A stretch of 38,799 nucleotides of DNA from a bacterium (GCA_021831025.1 JAKBNN010000082.1:1-38799), one strand, 5' to 3'; positions 13,513 to 23,171 are shown, counted from the first letter of the stretch. Numbers and translations: made by a program. Notes: a model not told the origin generated them from the letters alone.

Positions 13513-13899
13513 TTATCTGTTACTTTCCAAATATTCTTCGTAATCCTGATTATCCATCAGGTCGTTTAAATCATTTTCATTCGTAAGTTTTATCTCGAGC
13601 AGCCATCCTGAATCATAAGGCTCTTCGTTTACAAGCTCCGGCTCATCCTTTAATGATTCGTTGACCCGAACCACATGTCCGCTCACGGGGGCGTACAGTT
13701 CCGAAACCGACTTTGCCGATTCGATAGTCCCGAAAGACTCATTTTGCTCAAGCTCGTAACCGGGTTCGGGCAGGTCAACATAAATTATATCTCCAAGCTG
13801 ATCCTGCGCATAATCGGTAACCCCCATAAGCGCATTATCCTTATTAACTTTAACCCAAATATGTTCCGTATTATATTTTAAATTTTTCGGAAACTCCAT
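13513..13899 (-). CDS. gcvH: Glycine cleavage system H protein (lipoyl carrier)
   Basis: GcvH carries the lipoyl arm that moves intermediates between glycine-cleavage enzymes; related LbpA proteins do the same for sHdr sulfur oxidation. I start it at 13899 (128 aa, MEFPKNLKYN), because an AAAGGGGG site precedes this ATG. An upstream in-frame ATG would add a meaningless hydrophobic extension. The lipoyl lysine is K63 in GTIESAKSVSELYAPVSG, and the tail NEEPYDSGWLLEIKL is canonical. No gcvT or gcvP is in the window. It heads a gcvH-lipM pair. Its sequence looks like an ordinary GcvH, but with an sHdr cluster 20 kb away the LbpA role deserves testing. Confidence 0.95.
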   Translation of the reverse strand: MEFPKNLKYNTEHIWVKVNKDNALMGVTDYAQDQLGDIIYVDLPEPGYELEQNESFGTIESAKSVSELYAPVSGHVVRVNESLKDEPELVNEEPYDSGWLLEIKLTNENDLNDLMDNQDYEEYLESNR

Positions 13900-14005
13900 A
13901 AATCCCCCTTTCTTTGTTTTATTATTTTTACATATAAATACGATAATTATAATATAAACATTTTTCAAAAAAATTCAAATAAAAATTTAACGGTTCGGCT
14001 TTGCC

Positions 14006-15346
14006 TTACCTTTCGATAAACCTCTGAACATACCCTATGTCAACCCTGCCTGAAATATAATCGCTATCGTTTAATATCCTTTTAAGAAAGGGAATGTTTG
14101 TTTCGATACCTTCAATCTGAAATTCGTTTAATGCGTTTTTAGCCTTATTGATTGCGCCCAGTCTGGTCGAATCATGCACTATTAATTTGGCAATTAAAGA
14201 ATCATAAAACGGCTGGACGGTGTATCCGCAATAGGCAAAATCGTCAACCCTGACATTTAATCCGCCGGGCTTATTGTAAAATGTAATCAAGCCGGGGGAG
14301 GGTTGAAAATTTACCGGATTTTCGGCATTTACTCTTAACTCGATACTGTAGCCCTTGATTTTCACATCTTCCTGTTTTATTTTAAGTTTGTCTCCGTTCG
14401 CAATTCGGATCTGCTCTTTAATGATATCCGTATTTGTGACAAATTCGGTAACCGGGTGTTCAACCTGAACCCTTGTATTTACTTCCATAAAGTAAAATTC
14501 GCCGCCGGCATCCAAAAGAAACTCAAATGTAGCCGCATTGACATAATTTACTTCCTTAACAACCTTTAATATGGATTCGCCTATTTTTTTTCTCACGGCG
14601 GATTTTACGGCAATAGAGGGGGCTTCTTCGATAATCTTTTGATGCCTTCTCTGGATGGAACAATCCCTTTCCCCGAGGTACACGGCATTACCGTACCTAT
14701 CGGCAAGAATCTGAAACTCGACATGCCTTGGATTTTCGCAATATTTCTCTAAATAAACATCCTTATCTCCAAAAAAAGACTGCGCCTCCTGCCTTGCCTG
14801 ATGATAAGCCTGAGATAAATGGGCCGGCGTCAAAACCATTTTTATTCCCCTTCCGCCTCCGCCCATAGAGGCTTTAAGTATTAAGGGATAACCTATTTTT
14901 CCGGCGGATTTTTTTATATCTTCCTCATTATCTCCGATATCATCGCTTCCCGGTAATACTGAAATACCTAAACTTTTAACAAGTTTTCTCGCATTTCTTT
15001 TATTCCCCAGCAGGCTCATATTCGCCGATGAGGGTCCTATGAATTTTATGCCGCAATTTTCACAAATTTCTGCAAAATTGGCATTTTCGGACAAAAAACC
15101 GTATCCGGGATGGATGGCTTCGCTGTCTGTTATCTCTGCGGCGGATATAATGGAAGATATATTTAAATAACTTTTTGCGGTTGGCGGCGGACCGATACAT
15201 ATGCTTTCATCGGCATACCTCACATGAAGACTGTCCCTATCGGCAGTTGAATAGACGGCAACGGTTTTAATACCCAATTCTTTGCATGCCCTTATAATTC
15301 TGACTGCTATCTCGCCTCTATTGGCTATTAAGATCTTTCTAAACAT
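14006..15346 (-). CDS. accC: Biotin carboxylase subunit of acetyl-CoA carboxylase
   Basis: AccC carboxylates the biotin on AccB using ATP and bicarbonate, the first half of malonyl-CoA formation. The 446 aa match the usual length and begin FRKILIANRGEIAVRIIRAC. ATP-grasp features are present: KASMGGGGRGIKMV glycine loop, EKYCENPRHVEFQ, GERDCSIQRRHQK, and FMEVNTRVQVEHPVTE with the metal-binding Glu and the catalytic Arg. It follows accB by six bases and is thus co-transcribed with it. accA/accD are not in this window, as is common. Confidence 0.97.
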   Translation of the reverse strand: MFRKILIANRGEIAVRIIRACKELGIKTVAVYSTADRDSLHVRYADESICIGPPPTAKSYLNISSIISAAEITDSEAIHPGYGFLSENANFAEICENCGIKFIGPSSANMSLLGNKRNARKLVKSLGISVLPGSDDIGDNEEDIKKSAGKIGYPLILKASMGGGGRGIKMVLTPAHLSQAYHQARQEAQSFFGDKDVYLEKYCENPRHVEFQILADRYGNAVYLGERDCSIQRRHQKIIEEAPSIAVKSAVRKKIGESILKVVKEVNYVNAATFEFLLDAGGEFYFMEVNTRVQVEHPVTEFVTNTDIIKEQIRIANGDKLKIKQEDVKIKGYSIELRVNAENPVNFQPSPGLITFYNKPGGLNVRVDDFAYCGYTVQPFYDSLIAKLIVHDSTRLGAINKAKNALNEFQIEGIETNIPFLKRILNDSDYISGRVDIGYVQRFIER

Positions 15347-15352
15347 ATATTT

Positions 15353-15862
15353 TTATAGGGGCTCCACAAGAAATAAGGGCTGCCCATATTCCACCAATTG
15401 CCCGGTTTCAACAAGGATGGAAACAATGCGGCATTTTATATCTACCTCAATCTCGTTCATTATCTTCATGGCTTCTATGATACAAACAGGGCTGTTTTTT
15501 TCTACAACGGAATCTACCTCGACAAACGGCGGTTTATCCGGGGACGGAGACCTGTAAAAAGAACCCACGAACGGCGATACTATTTCCTTTAAGGTTTCCT
15601 TTTTTGATTCCTGTTCCGTTAATTCGGATTTTACGGCTTGAGACCTTTGAGCGGAAAGTTTGGCTAACTCGGCATGCTCGATATCCTCAATTTGCGCCAA
15701 ATATTCCTTTTTTTCACGAACCCTGTGCTTCAAATCCTGCGCTGCCGTTTCTTCATGGCTTAACTTGACCGAAACCTCTTCGTCGCCTTTCTTATAGTAA
15801 AATTCTTTAATTTTATTAGATTTAATAAATTTTATTAAATCCTTTATATCATTTATATTCAT
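15353..15862 (-). CDS. accB: Biotin carboxyl carrier protein of acetyl-CoA carboxylase
   Basis: The protein is 169 aa: an N-terminal segment [29 protein letters not shown], a charged linker (about 45-85), and the C-terminal biotinyl domain. The biotin-accepting lysine sits in [15 protein letters not shown], with Ile in place of the more frequent Met/Leu after the lysine. [25 protein letters not shown] precedes it, including the thumb region typical of AccB. It is directly upstream of accC on the minus strand, the standard accBC pair, and about 50 bases downstream of efp. Confidence 0.96.
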   Translation of the reverse strand: MNINDIKDLIKFIKSNKIKEFYYKKGDEEVSVKLSHEETAAQDLKHRVREKKEYLAQIEDIEHAELAKLSAQRSQAVKSELTEQESKKETLKEIVSPFVGSFYRSPSPDKPPFVEVDSVVEKNSPVCIIEAMKIMNEIEVDIKCRIVSILVETGQLVEYGQPLFLVEPL

Positions 15863-15909
15863 CGGCTTATAAGGCTTTTGTTACCTTTATTATTTATTTT
15901 TATTATTTA

Positions 15910-16476
15910 TTATTTTAAACTAACCCTTTCTATATATGATTTTGTCCTTGTATCAACCTTAATTATATCACCTTCGTTTAAAAATAGGGGCACATTTATT
16001 ACAAGACCGGTCTCAAGCGTAGCAGGCTTTGTAGCCCCTGAAACCGTATCGCCCCTCAGTCCGGGCTCCGTTTTTATTATTTTAACTTCAATAAAATTAG
16101 GCACCTCGATATTGATAGGCTTGTCGTTATAATAAAGAACATTGACCTGAATATTCTCGAGCAAAAAGCCGGCGCTGTCGGCGACAGCTTCTTTGCTTAT
16201 ATGTATCTGGTCGTATGTTGCGTTATCCATAAAGATATAACCTCCGCCTTCATAGTAAAGATACTGCATATTTTTTTCTTCCATATTTGGCATTTCCACC
16301 TTTTCGCCGGATCTAAATGTCCTGTCTATTACCTTTCCGTTAATCAGGTTTTTAAGTTTTGTCCTCACGAAAGCCCCGCCCTTTCCCGGCTTTACATGTT
16401 GAAAATCGACAATCTCGAAAGGCTCTTTGTCCATCTCTATTCTCAATCCTTTTTTAAAATCTGTTGTGGAATACAC
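15910..16476 (-). CDS. efp: Translation elongation factor P
   Basis: EF-P enters ribosomes stalled at consecutive prolines and stimulates peptide-bond formation. This 188-aa protein has the three-domain length and the domain I loop PGKGGAFVRTKLKNL, with K32 at the tip where post-translational modification occurs in many bacteria. The C-terminal GDTVSGATKPATLETGLVINVPLFLNEGDIIKVDTRT is a clear family signature. The start codon is GTG (MYSTTDF), preceded by AGAGG. No epmA, epmB or rhamnosyltransferase gene lies nearby, so the type of modification cannot be told. It precedes accBC in the same direction. Confidence 0.97.
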   Translation of the reverse strand: MYSTTDFKKGLRIEMDKEPFEIVDFQHVKPGKGGAFVRTKLKNLINGKVIDRTFRSGEKVEMPNMEEKNMQYLYYEGGGYIFMDNATYDQIHISKEAVADSAGFLLENIQVNVLYYNDKPINIEVPNFIEVKIIKTEPGLRGDTVSGATKPATLETGLVINVPLFLNEGDIIKVDTRTKSYIERVSLK

Positions 16477-16634
16477 AAATAAATACCTCTAAGAAACTAA
16501 TTAAGTAAATTTAAATATATATGAAAAATATGGAATTTATATAAATAATAATATAATTTAAACAATTTAAAATAAAATAAAATAAAAATCAACCTTTAAT
16601 TTTATTAATATATAACTAAATAGTTTTATTTAAT

Positions 16635-17780
16635 TTATTGTAATATATCTTTAACATAAAAACTTTTCTTCTTTATATTCGTAATAACTTGCGCCCCGTC
16701 CCTTTCCACATAGCACATATCTTCGATTCTCACGCCAAATTCCCCTTCCAGATAAACTCCCGGTTCAACGGTAAAAACCATCCCCTCTTTAACCGTATCG
16801 GCATTTTTATTATAAACGTAAGGATATTCGTGTATATCGAGCCCAACCCCGTGTCCGAGAGAGTGGGTAAAATATTTGCCGTATCCTCTTTTTTCTATAT
16901 AATCTCTTGCGGTTTTGTCTAAGTCTTTAAATTTGACCCCGGGTTTTATTTTTGAAATCGCCGACTGTTGTGCAGAATAAACCGCGTCGTAAACATCGGA
17001 AAATTTTTTGTCCGGTTTGCCGAAATGAAGCGTTACCGTTTCATCGCTTTTATATCCGTTACATTCCGCTCCAAAATCGAATAACAAAATGCCGTTTCTG
17101 TCCACCGGTTTACCTGAAGGCGCCCCGTGGGGCATACTTGAGTTTTTATCAGACAGCACAATCGTCTCAAAAGACTCTTTGGAATTATTATTTATCAAGC
17201 GCTTTTTATATTCCGCGGCAATACCCTGTTCGCTAAATTCTAATCCCGAATCTAACGCCTCTCTCAACGAATTTAAAACTGAATCTTCGGCTATAGAAAC
17301 AGCCTTTTTTATGTAACTTAGCTCGTTTTTATCCTTTAAAGAACGAATTTTTAATAAAGCATTATGCGAAGGAATTAATTTGACCGAATGTTTAAACGCC
17401 TTTTTAAAACTCAGGAATTCTTCGTATGTAAAATAAGGGGATTCAAAAAGTACCGCAGGTTTATATCTATTGTCATTACCTATGTCAATGAATTTTTTCG
17501 TTATATCGGCTGCGATATCTTTATATATCTCTTTAACGCCGATTATATTTATATTAAAATCTTTACTTCTGCCTCCATCTTCGGCTTTGCGCGCCTCTTT
17601 TTTTGCCCGCTGAGCATACCTGCCGTCCACATACAGGGTTATTTTTCCGCTTTCGGACACATAAAGATAACCTCCTCCGGAATAAAAAGTTATATAAAAA
17701 ATATTACTGTTATTTTTAATTAAAAAACCGGATGCTTTTTTATTATTTATGGGAAAAATTAAATCCTGAATATTAAGCAT
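16635..17780 (-). CDS. M24-family metallopeptidase (Xaa-Pro aminopeptidase/dipeptidase)
   Basis: The 381-aa protein has an N-terminal creatinase-like domain (about 1-125) and a C-terminal pita-bread catalytic domain. The five metal ligands are visible: two Asp in LLFDFGAECNGYKSDETVTLHFG, His in HSLGHGVGLDIHEYPYV, Glu in GMVFTVEPGVYLEGEFGVRIEDM and the last Glu in that same stretch. Such enzymes remove N-terminal residues ahead of proline or split X-Pro dipeptides; PepP versus PepQ cannot be decided from sequence alone. It lies upstream of efp, a frequent neighbour in bacteria, and there is no obvious Shine-Dalgarno. Confidence 0.92.
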   Translation of the reverse strand: MLNIQDLIFPINNKKASGFLIKNNSNIFYITFYSGGGYLYVSESGKITLYVDGRYAQRAKKEARKAEDGGRSKDFNINIIGVKEIYKDIAADITKKFIDIGNDNRYKPAVLFESPYFTYEEFLSFKKAFKHSVKLIPSHNALLKIRSLKDKNELSYIKKAVSIAEDSVLNSLREALDSGLEFSEQGIAAEYKKRLINNNSKESFETIVLSDKNSSMPHGAPSGKPVDRNGILLFDFGAECNGYKSDETVTLHFGKPDKKFSDVYDAVYSAQQSAISKIKPGVKFKDLDKTARDYIEKRGYGKYFTHSLGHGVGLDIHEYPYVYNKNADTVKEGMVFTVEPGVYLEGEFGVRIEDMCYVERDGAQVITNIKKKSFYVKDILQ

Positions 17781-17811
17781 GATAATGCGAAATGAAAAGA
17801 TGCCGATTTTT

Positions 17812-18060
17812 TCAGCTTACCTTATAAGCGTAAGCCTTTTGCAGGAAATTATTTATGGCCGATATTTGAGCATCGGCCGCCTTTTTTTTACCGGCATTTT
17901 CCTCATTGATCAGAGATTGCAGCCTTCTAATGCTATCCGCAAGGCTATTGTCGAGAGGATTTTCCTTTAATAGGTCTATGTAAATATTAAGAGCATCTTT
18001 GTAATGCCCTTGAGACTCGTAAAGCTCTGCAAATGTCTTTGTTTTTAATTCCGTTGCCAT
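17812..18060 (-). CDS. Small TPR-like protein
   Basis: An 82-aa soluble protein. Residues about 8-40 (TKTFAELYESQGHYKDALNIYIDLLKENPLD) form one clear tetratricopeptide-type helical hairpin, with the hallmark Gly/Ala/Pro spacing (LYESQG, KDALNIY, LKENP). A second helical stretch and a short C-terminal helix follow. One TPR is too little for a scaffold by itself, so it probably oligomerises or binds a partner. It sits between glnD and the peptidase in the same direction, 31 bases before the latter. The exact role is unknown. Confidence 0.7.
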   Translation of the reverse strand: MATELKTKTFAELYESQGHYKDALNIYIDLLKENPLDNSLADSIRRLQSLINEENAGKKKAADAQISAINNFLQKAYAYKVS

Positions 18061-18134
18061 AATGTATAATTTTTAACATATAACAGTTGCATAAGTCAAG
18101 TAAAATAAATAAAAAAATTTGGCGGATAAAAATT

Positions 18135-20945
18135 TTATAACTCCTCTATAACTGCCTTTTTAATATTCCGAATCTTTAATAGACTTTTGATCTTGCCTTC
18201 CCCGTTGTCTTTTACATAAAAAGTATCGAATGCCTTATTACCCTGGGTCGTTATCTTTGAAACAAAAATATTTATGTCGAACCTGTTAAAAATCCTTCCG
18301 ATGTCGTATAATAAACCCTTTCTGTCCAATGCCTGAATTTCTATTACGGTAAATTCATCGCTCAGATTATTATAAATCTCGACCGAGTTAGAAACATGCG
18401 GAGCGCTCTTTTTAAACAACCCTTCATTTTGCCTCTTTTTTTTAAACATATCATACAACAATACATTGCCGTTAAAAACATTAAAAAAGGTATTCCTTAA
18501 CTTATGCCAATCTATTTTTCCGTCAACCTTCTTATAAATATGGTTTACAAAAAAAGTATCTATAAATTTTCCATCCCTTCTTGTATTAATATCCGCGCTC
18601 ATTATGTTAAAATCGAAATAAGAAAGCACGCCGGTTATATCCGAAAAAATTGTTTTTTTATCCTCTCCGCAAATAACTATTTCATAATAATCCTCTTCTA
18701 TATGCGCTTTTGCCATAAAATTAAATCTATGCTTATCGGTGATTTTAGAAAATAGTTTTAAATGAAGAAGTATATTTTCCGGGCTTTCCCTCATTAAATA
18801 TCTGGTAGCCGAATAAAATTTACCGATATAGTCATTAATGAAACTCTTTAGATTGCCCGCGGTTATGCTTTTAAGGAAGTTATAGCCCTTCTTTCCGGCG
18901 AATTGCGATACATATTCATATACCCTGTCCATATAATATAAATCGTTCCTGAAGTATTCCTCCGAGTTCTTCAAAAACATTAAAGTCCTGTCGTAAAGTT
19001 CCACCAAAAGCATCTTTCTCCATGAATTAAACCTTGTTTTGGAAACGGCCATCGAATCGCAAAGGCTGACTATAAATAAAAATTGTAAATGCCTAATGTC
19101 TTTAACGGTGTATGAAATAGATTTAATTGTTGCGGGGTCGTGTATGTCTCTTCTTTCGGATGTCAGCGGAAGCAGAAAGTGATTTAATATTAAGAAATTT
19201 ACGCAATTTTGCGATTTTTCGTCAAAACCCATCCTTTTTGCCGCCTTTACGGCAATCTTAGAGCCTACCTGCTCATGATGGGCGGAATACCCCTTTCCGA
19301 TGTCGTGAAGAAGGAGAGAGAAATTCAAAATAAGCAAGTCGTCGTCTTTTAGATGTTCGAATGTTTCCCTTAAATCTTTATTGATTCTTAAATTCACCAT
19401 ATCTTCAAGATAATGAATTCCGTTGAGGGAGTGGGCATCAACGGTATAAACATGATAAACATCGTTTGTCGAAAGCGAATCTATTTTTTCGAATTCCGGT
19501 ATTAACGCGCTTAAAATTTTCGTTTCATGCATAAGCAAAAGAGTTTGATAAACCCTTTTTTTCTTTTTTAAAAGATTAATAAAAAAACTTTTTGCATAGT
19601 CATCATTTTTTATTAACTTTTTATGAGCAGAACAGGCTATTTTCAGCAGGTTTATAGATTCGATACCAAGCCTTTCGCCGGTTATCTGATAAGCATCTAA
19701 CAGCCTGAAGATATTTTTAATATCCGTTAAAAATATCTTTCTATCCCTTACGCAAATTAAACCGTTTTCAAAATACAGGTTATTGCCGAGATTGACGCTT
19801 TTTTCAACATTTAGATTGTAAAGCTGTCTTGACTTTTGAACTAAAACCTCCGGCTTTATCAAAAAATTTATTATAAGTCTTGAAATAATATGTATATTCT
19901 TGGCATTTATGTAGTAATCATGCATAAAATATTCAATCTTATTTAAAAACTTGCCGTCTTTATAATAAAAAGCATGGGAAAGCTTTTCTTGAATATCGAA
20001 GGTAAGCCTGTCTAACTTTTTTTGAGCTATTAAATGCATCATAACCCTGACCTTCAATATAAATTCTTTTCCGTTATAAAGATTTATAATATCCCCGGCA
20101 TTTAAAGAACTGTCTAACTGCATAAGCTTAAATGTTTCGCTTATTATCTCTTCCCCGTTCCCCCCGCCGCGAGCAGCGCGCGCATTATTATACCTGTCGT
20201 TGTTATCGCCGCCCTGAGCGTTATCCCGACTCCCTCTGCCGTTAAATAAAATTTCATTTTTATAGCTTATTATTATATTCGGATTATTATGCAGAAAATT
20301 AAGCGGAGCAAAGGGTTTTTTTGCAATATAATAAACCCACTCGCAAAACGAGTAATCCCTTAGCCCTCCTATTCCTTCTTTAACATCCGGTTCAAGAAGG
20401 AATATATCATTATCGGCCATCACATTAATTAACCTTCTCCTCCTTAAGCTTTTCATAAGTTCGACTAAAAAGACGGAACAAGCGTCTATCTTCTTAAACT
20501 CGTTTTTAAACCCGTCGTATAATTCCTTATTGCCCGCTATATATCTGGCATTTATAAACGATGTATATGTATTAAAATCGGTTTTCATTAAACCTATCGC
20601 TTCTTTAACGGTTCTAACGCTTTGAGCCAAATCGACGGATGCGTCCCAAAAGAGGTAAAAAAAATCCTTAAGTCTTTTCGAAACATCCTCCCGAGCAAGC
20701 CCGTCCCGCGTAATTACCATAATATCGACATCGGAGTAAGGGCATAGTTCGAGGTTGGAATAACTGCCCCCTGCTATAAGACAAAAGTCGTTTTGCATTT
20801 TAATATCGGGAAATGCCTCTATAATGAGGGAATCGAAGAAAAGGGATATTCTTTTTGTCGTGTGAAAAGAGGAAAAATTAAGCAGGTCGTCCTTTAAGGA
20901 TTTATACTCTAATGCAATTTTTTCTTTTAAGTCTTTCGGCGTCAA
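18135..20945 (-). CDS. glnD: Bifunctional [protein-PII] uridylyltransferase/uridylyl-removing enzyme
   Basis: GlnD senses glutamine and adds or removes UMP on PII proteins to set nitrogen assimilation. The 936-aa protein has an N-terminal nucleotidyltransferase with GGSYSNLELCPYSDVDIMVI (metal Asp pair), the family motif EGIGGLRDYSFCEW, and an HD domain with LLHDIGKGYSAHHEQVG. Two C-terminal ACT domains follow (about 760-830 and 865-935, each with a D-I-x-x-x-F-D-I-N-I pattern). A low-complexity insert (residues about 237-265, rich in Asn, Gly, Arg) interrupts the nucleotidyltransferase half. Translation starts at TTG, preceded by GAGG. It follows xerD by about 26 bases. No PII gene is in view. 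Confidence 0.95.
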   Translation of the reverse strand: MTPKDLKEKIALEYKSLKDDLLNFSSFHTTKRISLFFDSLIIEAFPDIKMQNDFCLIAGGSYSNLELCPYSDVDIMVITRDGLAREDVSKRLKDFFYLFWDASVDLAQSVRTVKEAIGLMKTDFNTYTSFINARYIAGNKELYDGFKNEFKKIDACSVFLVELMKSLRRRRLINVMADNDIFLLEPDVKEGIGGLRDYSFCEWVYYIAKKPFAPLNFLHNNPNIIISYKNEILFNGRGSRDNAQGGDNNDRYNNARAARGGGNGEEIISETFKLMQLDSSLNAGDIINLYNGKEFILKVRVMMHLIAQKKLDRLTFDIQEKLSHAFYYKDGKFLNKIEYFMHDYYINAKNIHIISRLIINFLIKPEVLVQKSRQLYNLNVEKSVNLGNNLYFENGLICVRDRKIFLTDIKNIFRLLDAYQITGERLGIESINLLKIACSAHKKLIKNDDYAKSFFINLLKKKKRVYQTLLLMHETKILSALIPEFEKIDSLSTNDVYHVYTVDAHSLNGIHYLEDMVNLRINKDLRETFEHLKDDDLLILNFSLLLHDIGKGYSAHHEQVGSKIAVKAAKRMGFDEKSQNCVNFLILNHFLLPLTSERRDIHDPATIKSISYTVKDIRHLQFLFIVSLCDSMAVSKTRFNSWRKMLLVELYDRTLMFLKNSEEYFRNDLYYMDRVYEYVSQFAGKKGYNFLKSITAGNLKSFINDYIGKFYSATRYLMRESPENILLHLKLFSKITDKHRFNFMAKAHIEEDYYEIVICGEDKKTIFSDITGVLSYFDFNIMSADINTRRDGKFIDTFFVNHIYKKVDGKIDWHKLRNTFFNVFNGNVLLYDMFKKKRQNEGLFKKSAPHVSNSVEIYNNLSDEFTVIEIQALDRKGLLYDIGRIFNRFDINIFVSKITTQGNKAFDTFYVKDNGEGKIKSLLKIRNIKKAVIEEL

Positions 20946-20971
20946 GTTTAACCTCGGTCATTCCCTGTTTT

Positions 20972-21958
20972 TCATTTATTCCTCGGATGAAACTTGGAAT
21001 GCTGCGCTTTTAAATGCGATATGTCCGTATGGGTATATATTTCGGTCGTGGATATGCTTGAATGGCCCAGCATCTGCTGAATAGACCTTAAATCTGCCCC
21101 GCCCTCTAAAAGGTGCGTGGCAAATGTATGCCTTAACATATGGGGCGTAATGTTTTTATCTATGCCTGTGAGGAGCGCCGCCTTTTTAATTATTTTCCAT
21201 AATCCCTGCCTCGTAAACGGAAGCCCGTTTTTTGTAATAAACATATAACTTTTGCCGGATTTTTCATATCGCCGCCTTAACGGCAGATAGGTCTTTAAAG
21301 CCTCTTTGACCGGGATGCCGAACGGAACGATTCTTTCTTTCGAGCCTTTGCCCCGCACCCTTATAAAATTCAAGTCAAAATTGAAGTTTTCAAGTTTTAC
21401 TCCCGCCAGCTCGGAAATCCTTAAACCGCTTGAGTATAAAAGCTCTAAAATAACTTTACTCCTTATATTTTCAAAATTTGAACCCTCTTTTGCTTTATTG
21501 CCGCCGTTTTTACCATTTTTAAAATCGACATTTAAAAGCCGGCTGATTTCATCTTTCGTAAGAAACTCGGGCAGTTTTTTGGCAACAAAAGGATATTCTA
21601 TATCCTTAAACGGAAATTCGCTTATTATACGGCGCTTAAATAAAAACTTATAAAATCCTTTTATCGAGGAATAAAACCTTGCCCTTGTCTTTCCGTTTAG
21701 CCCCGCCTGCGCCAAATAACCTAAAAAATCCTGAAAAAATAAGGAGGGTAATGTCTTAAAATCAACTTTCTTACTCATTACATATTTATGAAATTTCATT
21801 AAATCGAGATAATACGATGAAACGGTATTGGGGCTTAACCCCCTTTCTATCTTTAAAAACGAAATATATTCCTCAGTAAAACCTTCAAGTTCATCCTTTT
21901 TCCGGCCTGTTCCATTTTCACCGTTTTTACCTGCTTTTTCATCATCCGTTTTTTTCAT
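20972..21958 (-). CDS. xerD: Tyrosine recombinase XerD/XerC type
   Basis: Xer recombinases resolve chromosome dimers at dif. The 328-aa protein has a lysine-rich N-terminal extension (1-30) before the core-binding domain (FLKIERGLSPNTVSSYYLDLMKF). The catalytic domain carries SSGLRISELAGV (Arg I), a Lys in VRGKGSKERIVP, HMLRHTFATHLLEGGADLRSIQQMLGHSSISTTEIYTH (His-x-x-Arg, His, Tyr nucleophile). Ending in HPRNK fits the Xer family. It differs clearly from the island integrase at 11277 and lies in the core operon between aroB and glnD. Whether it is XerD, XerC or a single-recombinase XerH-like system cannot be told; no dif-like site was identified. Confidence 0.9.
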   Translation of the reverse strand: MKKTDDEKAGKNGENGTGRKKDELEGFTEEYISFLKIERGLSPNTVSSYYLDLMKFHKYVMSKKVDFKTLPSLFFQDFLGYLAQAGLNGKTRARFYSSIKGFYKFLFKRRIISEFPFKDIEYPFVAKKLPEFLTKDEISRLLNVDFKNGKNGGNKAKEGSNFENIRSKVILELLYSSGLRISELAGVKLENFNFDLNFIRVRGKGSKERIVPFGIPVKEALKTYLPLRRRYEKSGKSYMFITKNGLPFTRQGLWKIIKKAALLTGIDKNITPHMLRHTFATHLLEGGADLRSIQQMLGHSSISTTEIYTHTDISHLKAQHSKFHPRNK

Positions 21959-21993
21959 TTTTCCGTTTCCGGTTTTTAAGGGTTTTTTATTTT

Positions 21994-23097
21994 TTACAAA
22001 ATTTTCTTTAAAAATTCATGGATATAATCAAAATCCAGTTCTTTAAAAACAAACCCGCCGATCTCTTTTACGAGAACAAATTTGATTAACCTGCTCTCCA
22101 CCTTTTTATCGAGTTTCATTGCGTTAATATACTCTACCGGAGTAAAGCCCGGAATTTTAGCGGGGAGACCCGAGTTTTTAATAAGCGTTTTAATCCTGTT
22201 TAAGGTTTCGCCCGTGCAAAAACCCAAATCCTCGGAAACCATAGAGGCAAATATCATTCCTATCGCGATTGCCTCGCCGTGTTTAACGGTTTTATAGTTA
22301 TAAAGCGTTTCAACGGCATGTCCGAGACTGTGTCCAAAATTTAGCACCGACCTTAGTCCCGCCTCCTTTTCGTCTTTGTTGACGACATCCGCTTTGATAG
22401 CGCATGACCTGCGGATAATGTGCGTCAAACCGTCTTTGTCCCGGGAAAGGATTTTTTCGTAATTATTCTCAAGGTATATAAAAAATTCCCCGTCTAAAAC
22501 GGCGCCGTATTTGATAACCTCGGCAAAGCCGTTTTTAAGCTCGCGCTCGGGAAGGGTATCAAGGAAATTAACATCTATAATTACGCATTTCGGCTGGTAA
22601 AATGCCCCGATAAGGTTTTTGCCGCCCGGATGGTCTATGCCGGTTTTTCCGCCCACGCTTGAATCGACATCCGCGAGCAGAGTGGTGGGAATTTGAATAA
22701 AATTTATCCCTCGCAAATATGTTGCCGCGGCATAACCGGCAATGTCCCCGATAACGCCGCCGCCGAAAGCGATTATAAATTCCCCTCTTTCGAACCTGTT
22801 TTTAATAAGTTCATCGTAAATATAGGAAAGATACTTAATGCTTTTTGTGCTTTCGCCGTCGGGCAACACTAAAACAACCGGTTCGATACGGGCATTTTTT
22901 AGGAAATTTTTAAAAAGCCTTCCGTATAAACCGTTCACCGTTTCCGTAGTTATAACACATGCCCGACCTTTTAACCCTGCCTGTTTAATAACATCTATAA
23001 CTTCGCCGGCGGCTTCCGCGTTGACAATCCCCGAACCTATTAAAATGTCATAACTGTTGTCCTTGGCTGAACCGCTTAAATCTACCCTTATTTTCAT
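21994..23097 (-). CDS. aroB: 3-dehydroquinate synthase
   Basis: AroB converts DAHP to 3-dehydroquinate, the second shikimate-pathway step, using NAD+ and a divalent metal. The 367-aa protein has the family hallmarks LPDGESTKSIKYL, FGGGVIGDIAGYAAATYLRGINFIQIPTTLLADVDSSVGGKTGIDHPGGKNLIGAF (split here by position: nucleotide-binding glycines about 108-118, substrate loop about 134-162). Metal ligands are Glu in NGFAEVIKYG and His in NFGHSLGHAVE and KHGEA. It follows aroK and precedes xerD in the folE2-aroC-aroK-aroB-xerD-glnD series, so three successive aromatic-amino-acid genes are co-located. Confidence 0.97.
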   Translation of the reverse strand: MKIRVDLSGSAKDNSYDILIGSGIVNAEAAGEVIDVIKQAGLKGRACVITTETVNGLYGRLFKNFLKNARIEPVVLVLPDGESTKSIKYLSYIYDELIKNRFERGEFIIAFGGGVIGDIAGYAAATYLRGINFIQIPTTLLADVDSSVGGKTGIDHPGGKNLIGAFYQPKCVIIDVNFLDTLPERELKNGFAEVIKYGAVLDGEFFIYLENNYEKILSRDKDGLTHIIRRSCAIKADVVNKDEKEAGLRSVLNFGHSLGHAVETLYNYKTVKHGEAIAIGMIFASMVSEDLGFCTGETLNRIKTLIKNSGLPAKIPGFTPVEYINAMKLDKKVESRLIKFVLVKEIGGFVFKELDFDYIHEFLKKIL

Positions 23098-23171
23098 CGT
23101 TTATAATGCCTTATTTTGCCCGCAGCTAAACAAAACCTGCCTGCTTTTCTTTGTTAACTAATGGATTTTAT

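Noticed and set aside
13900..13968. Longer N-terminus for gcvH
   Set aside because: The extension is a hydrophobic string absent from GcvH proteins, while AAAGGGGG sits correctly before the ATG at 13899.
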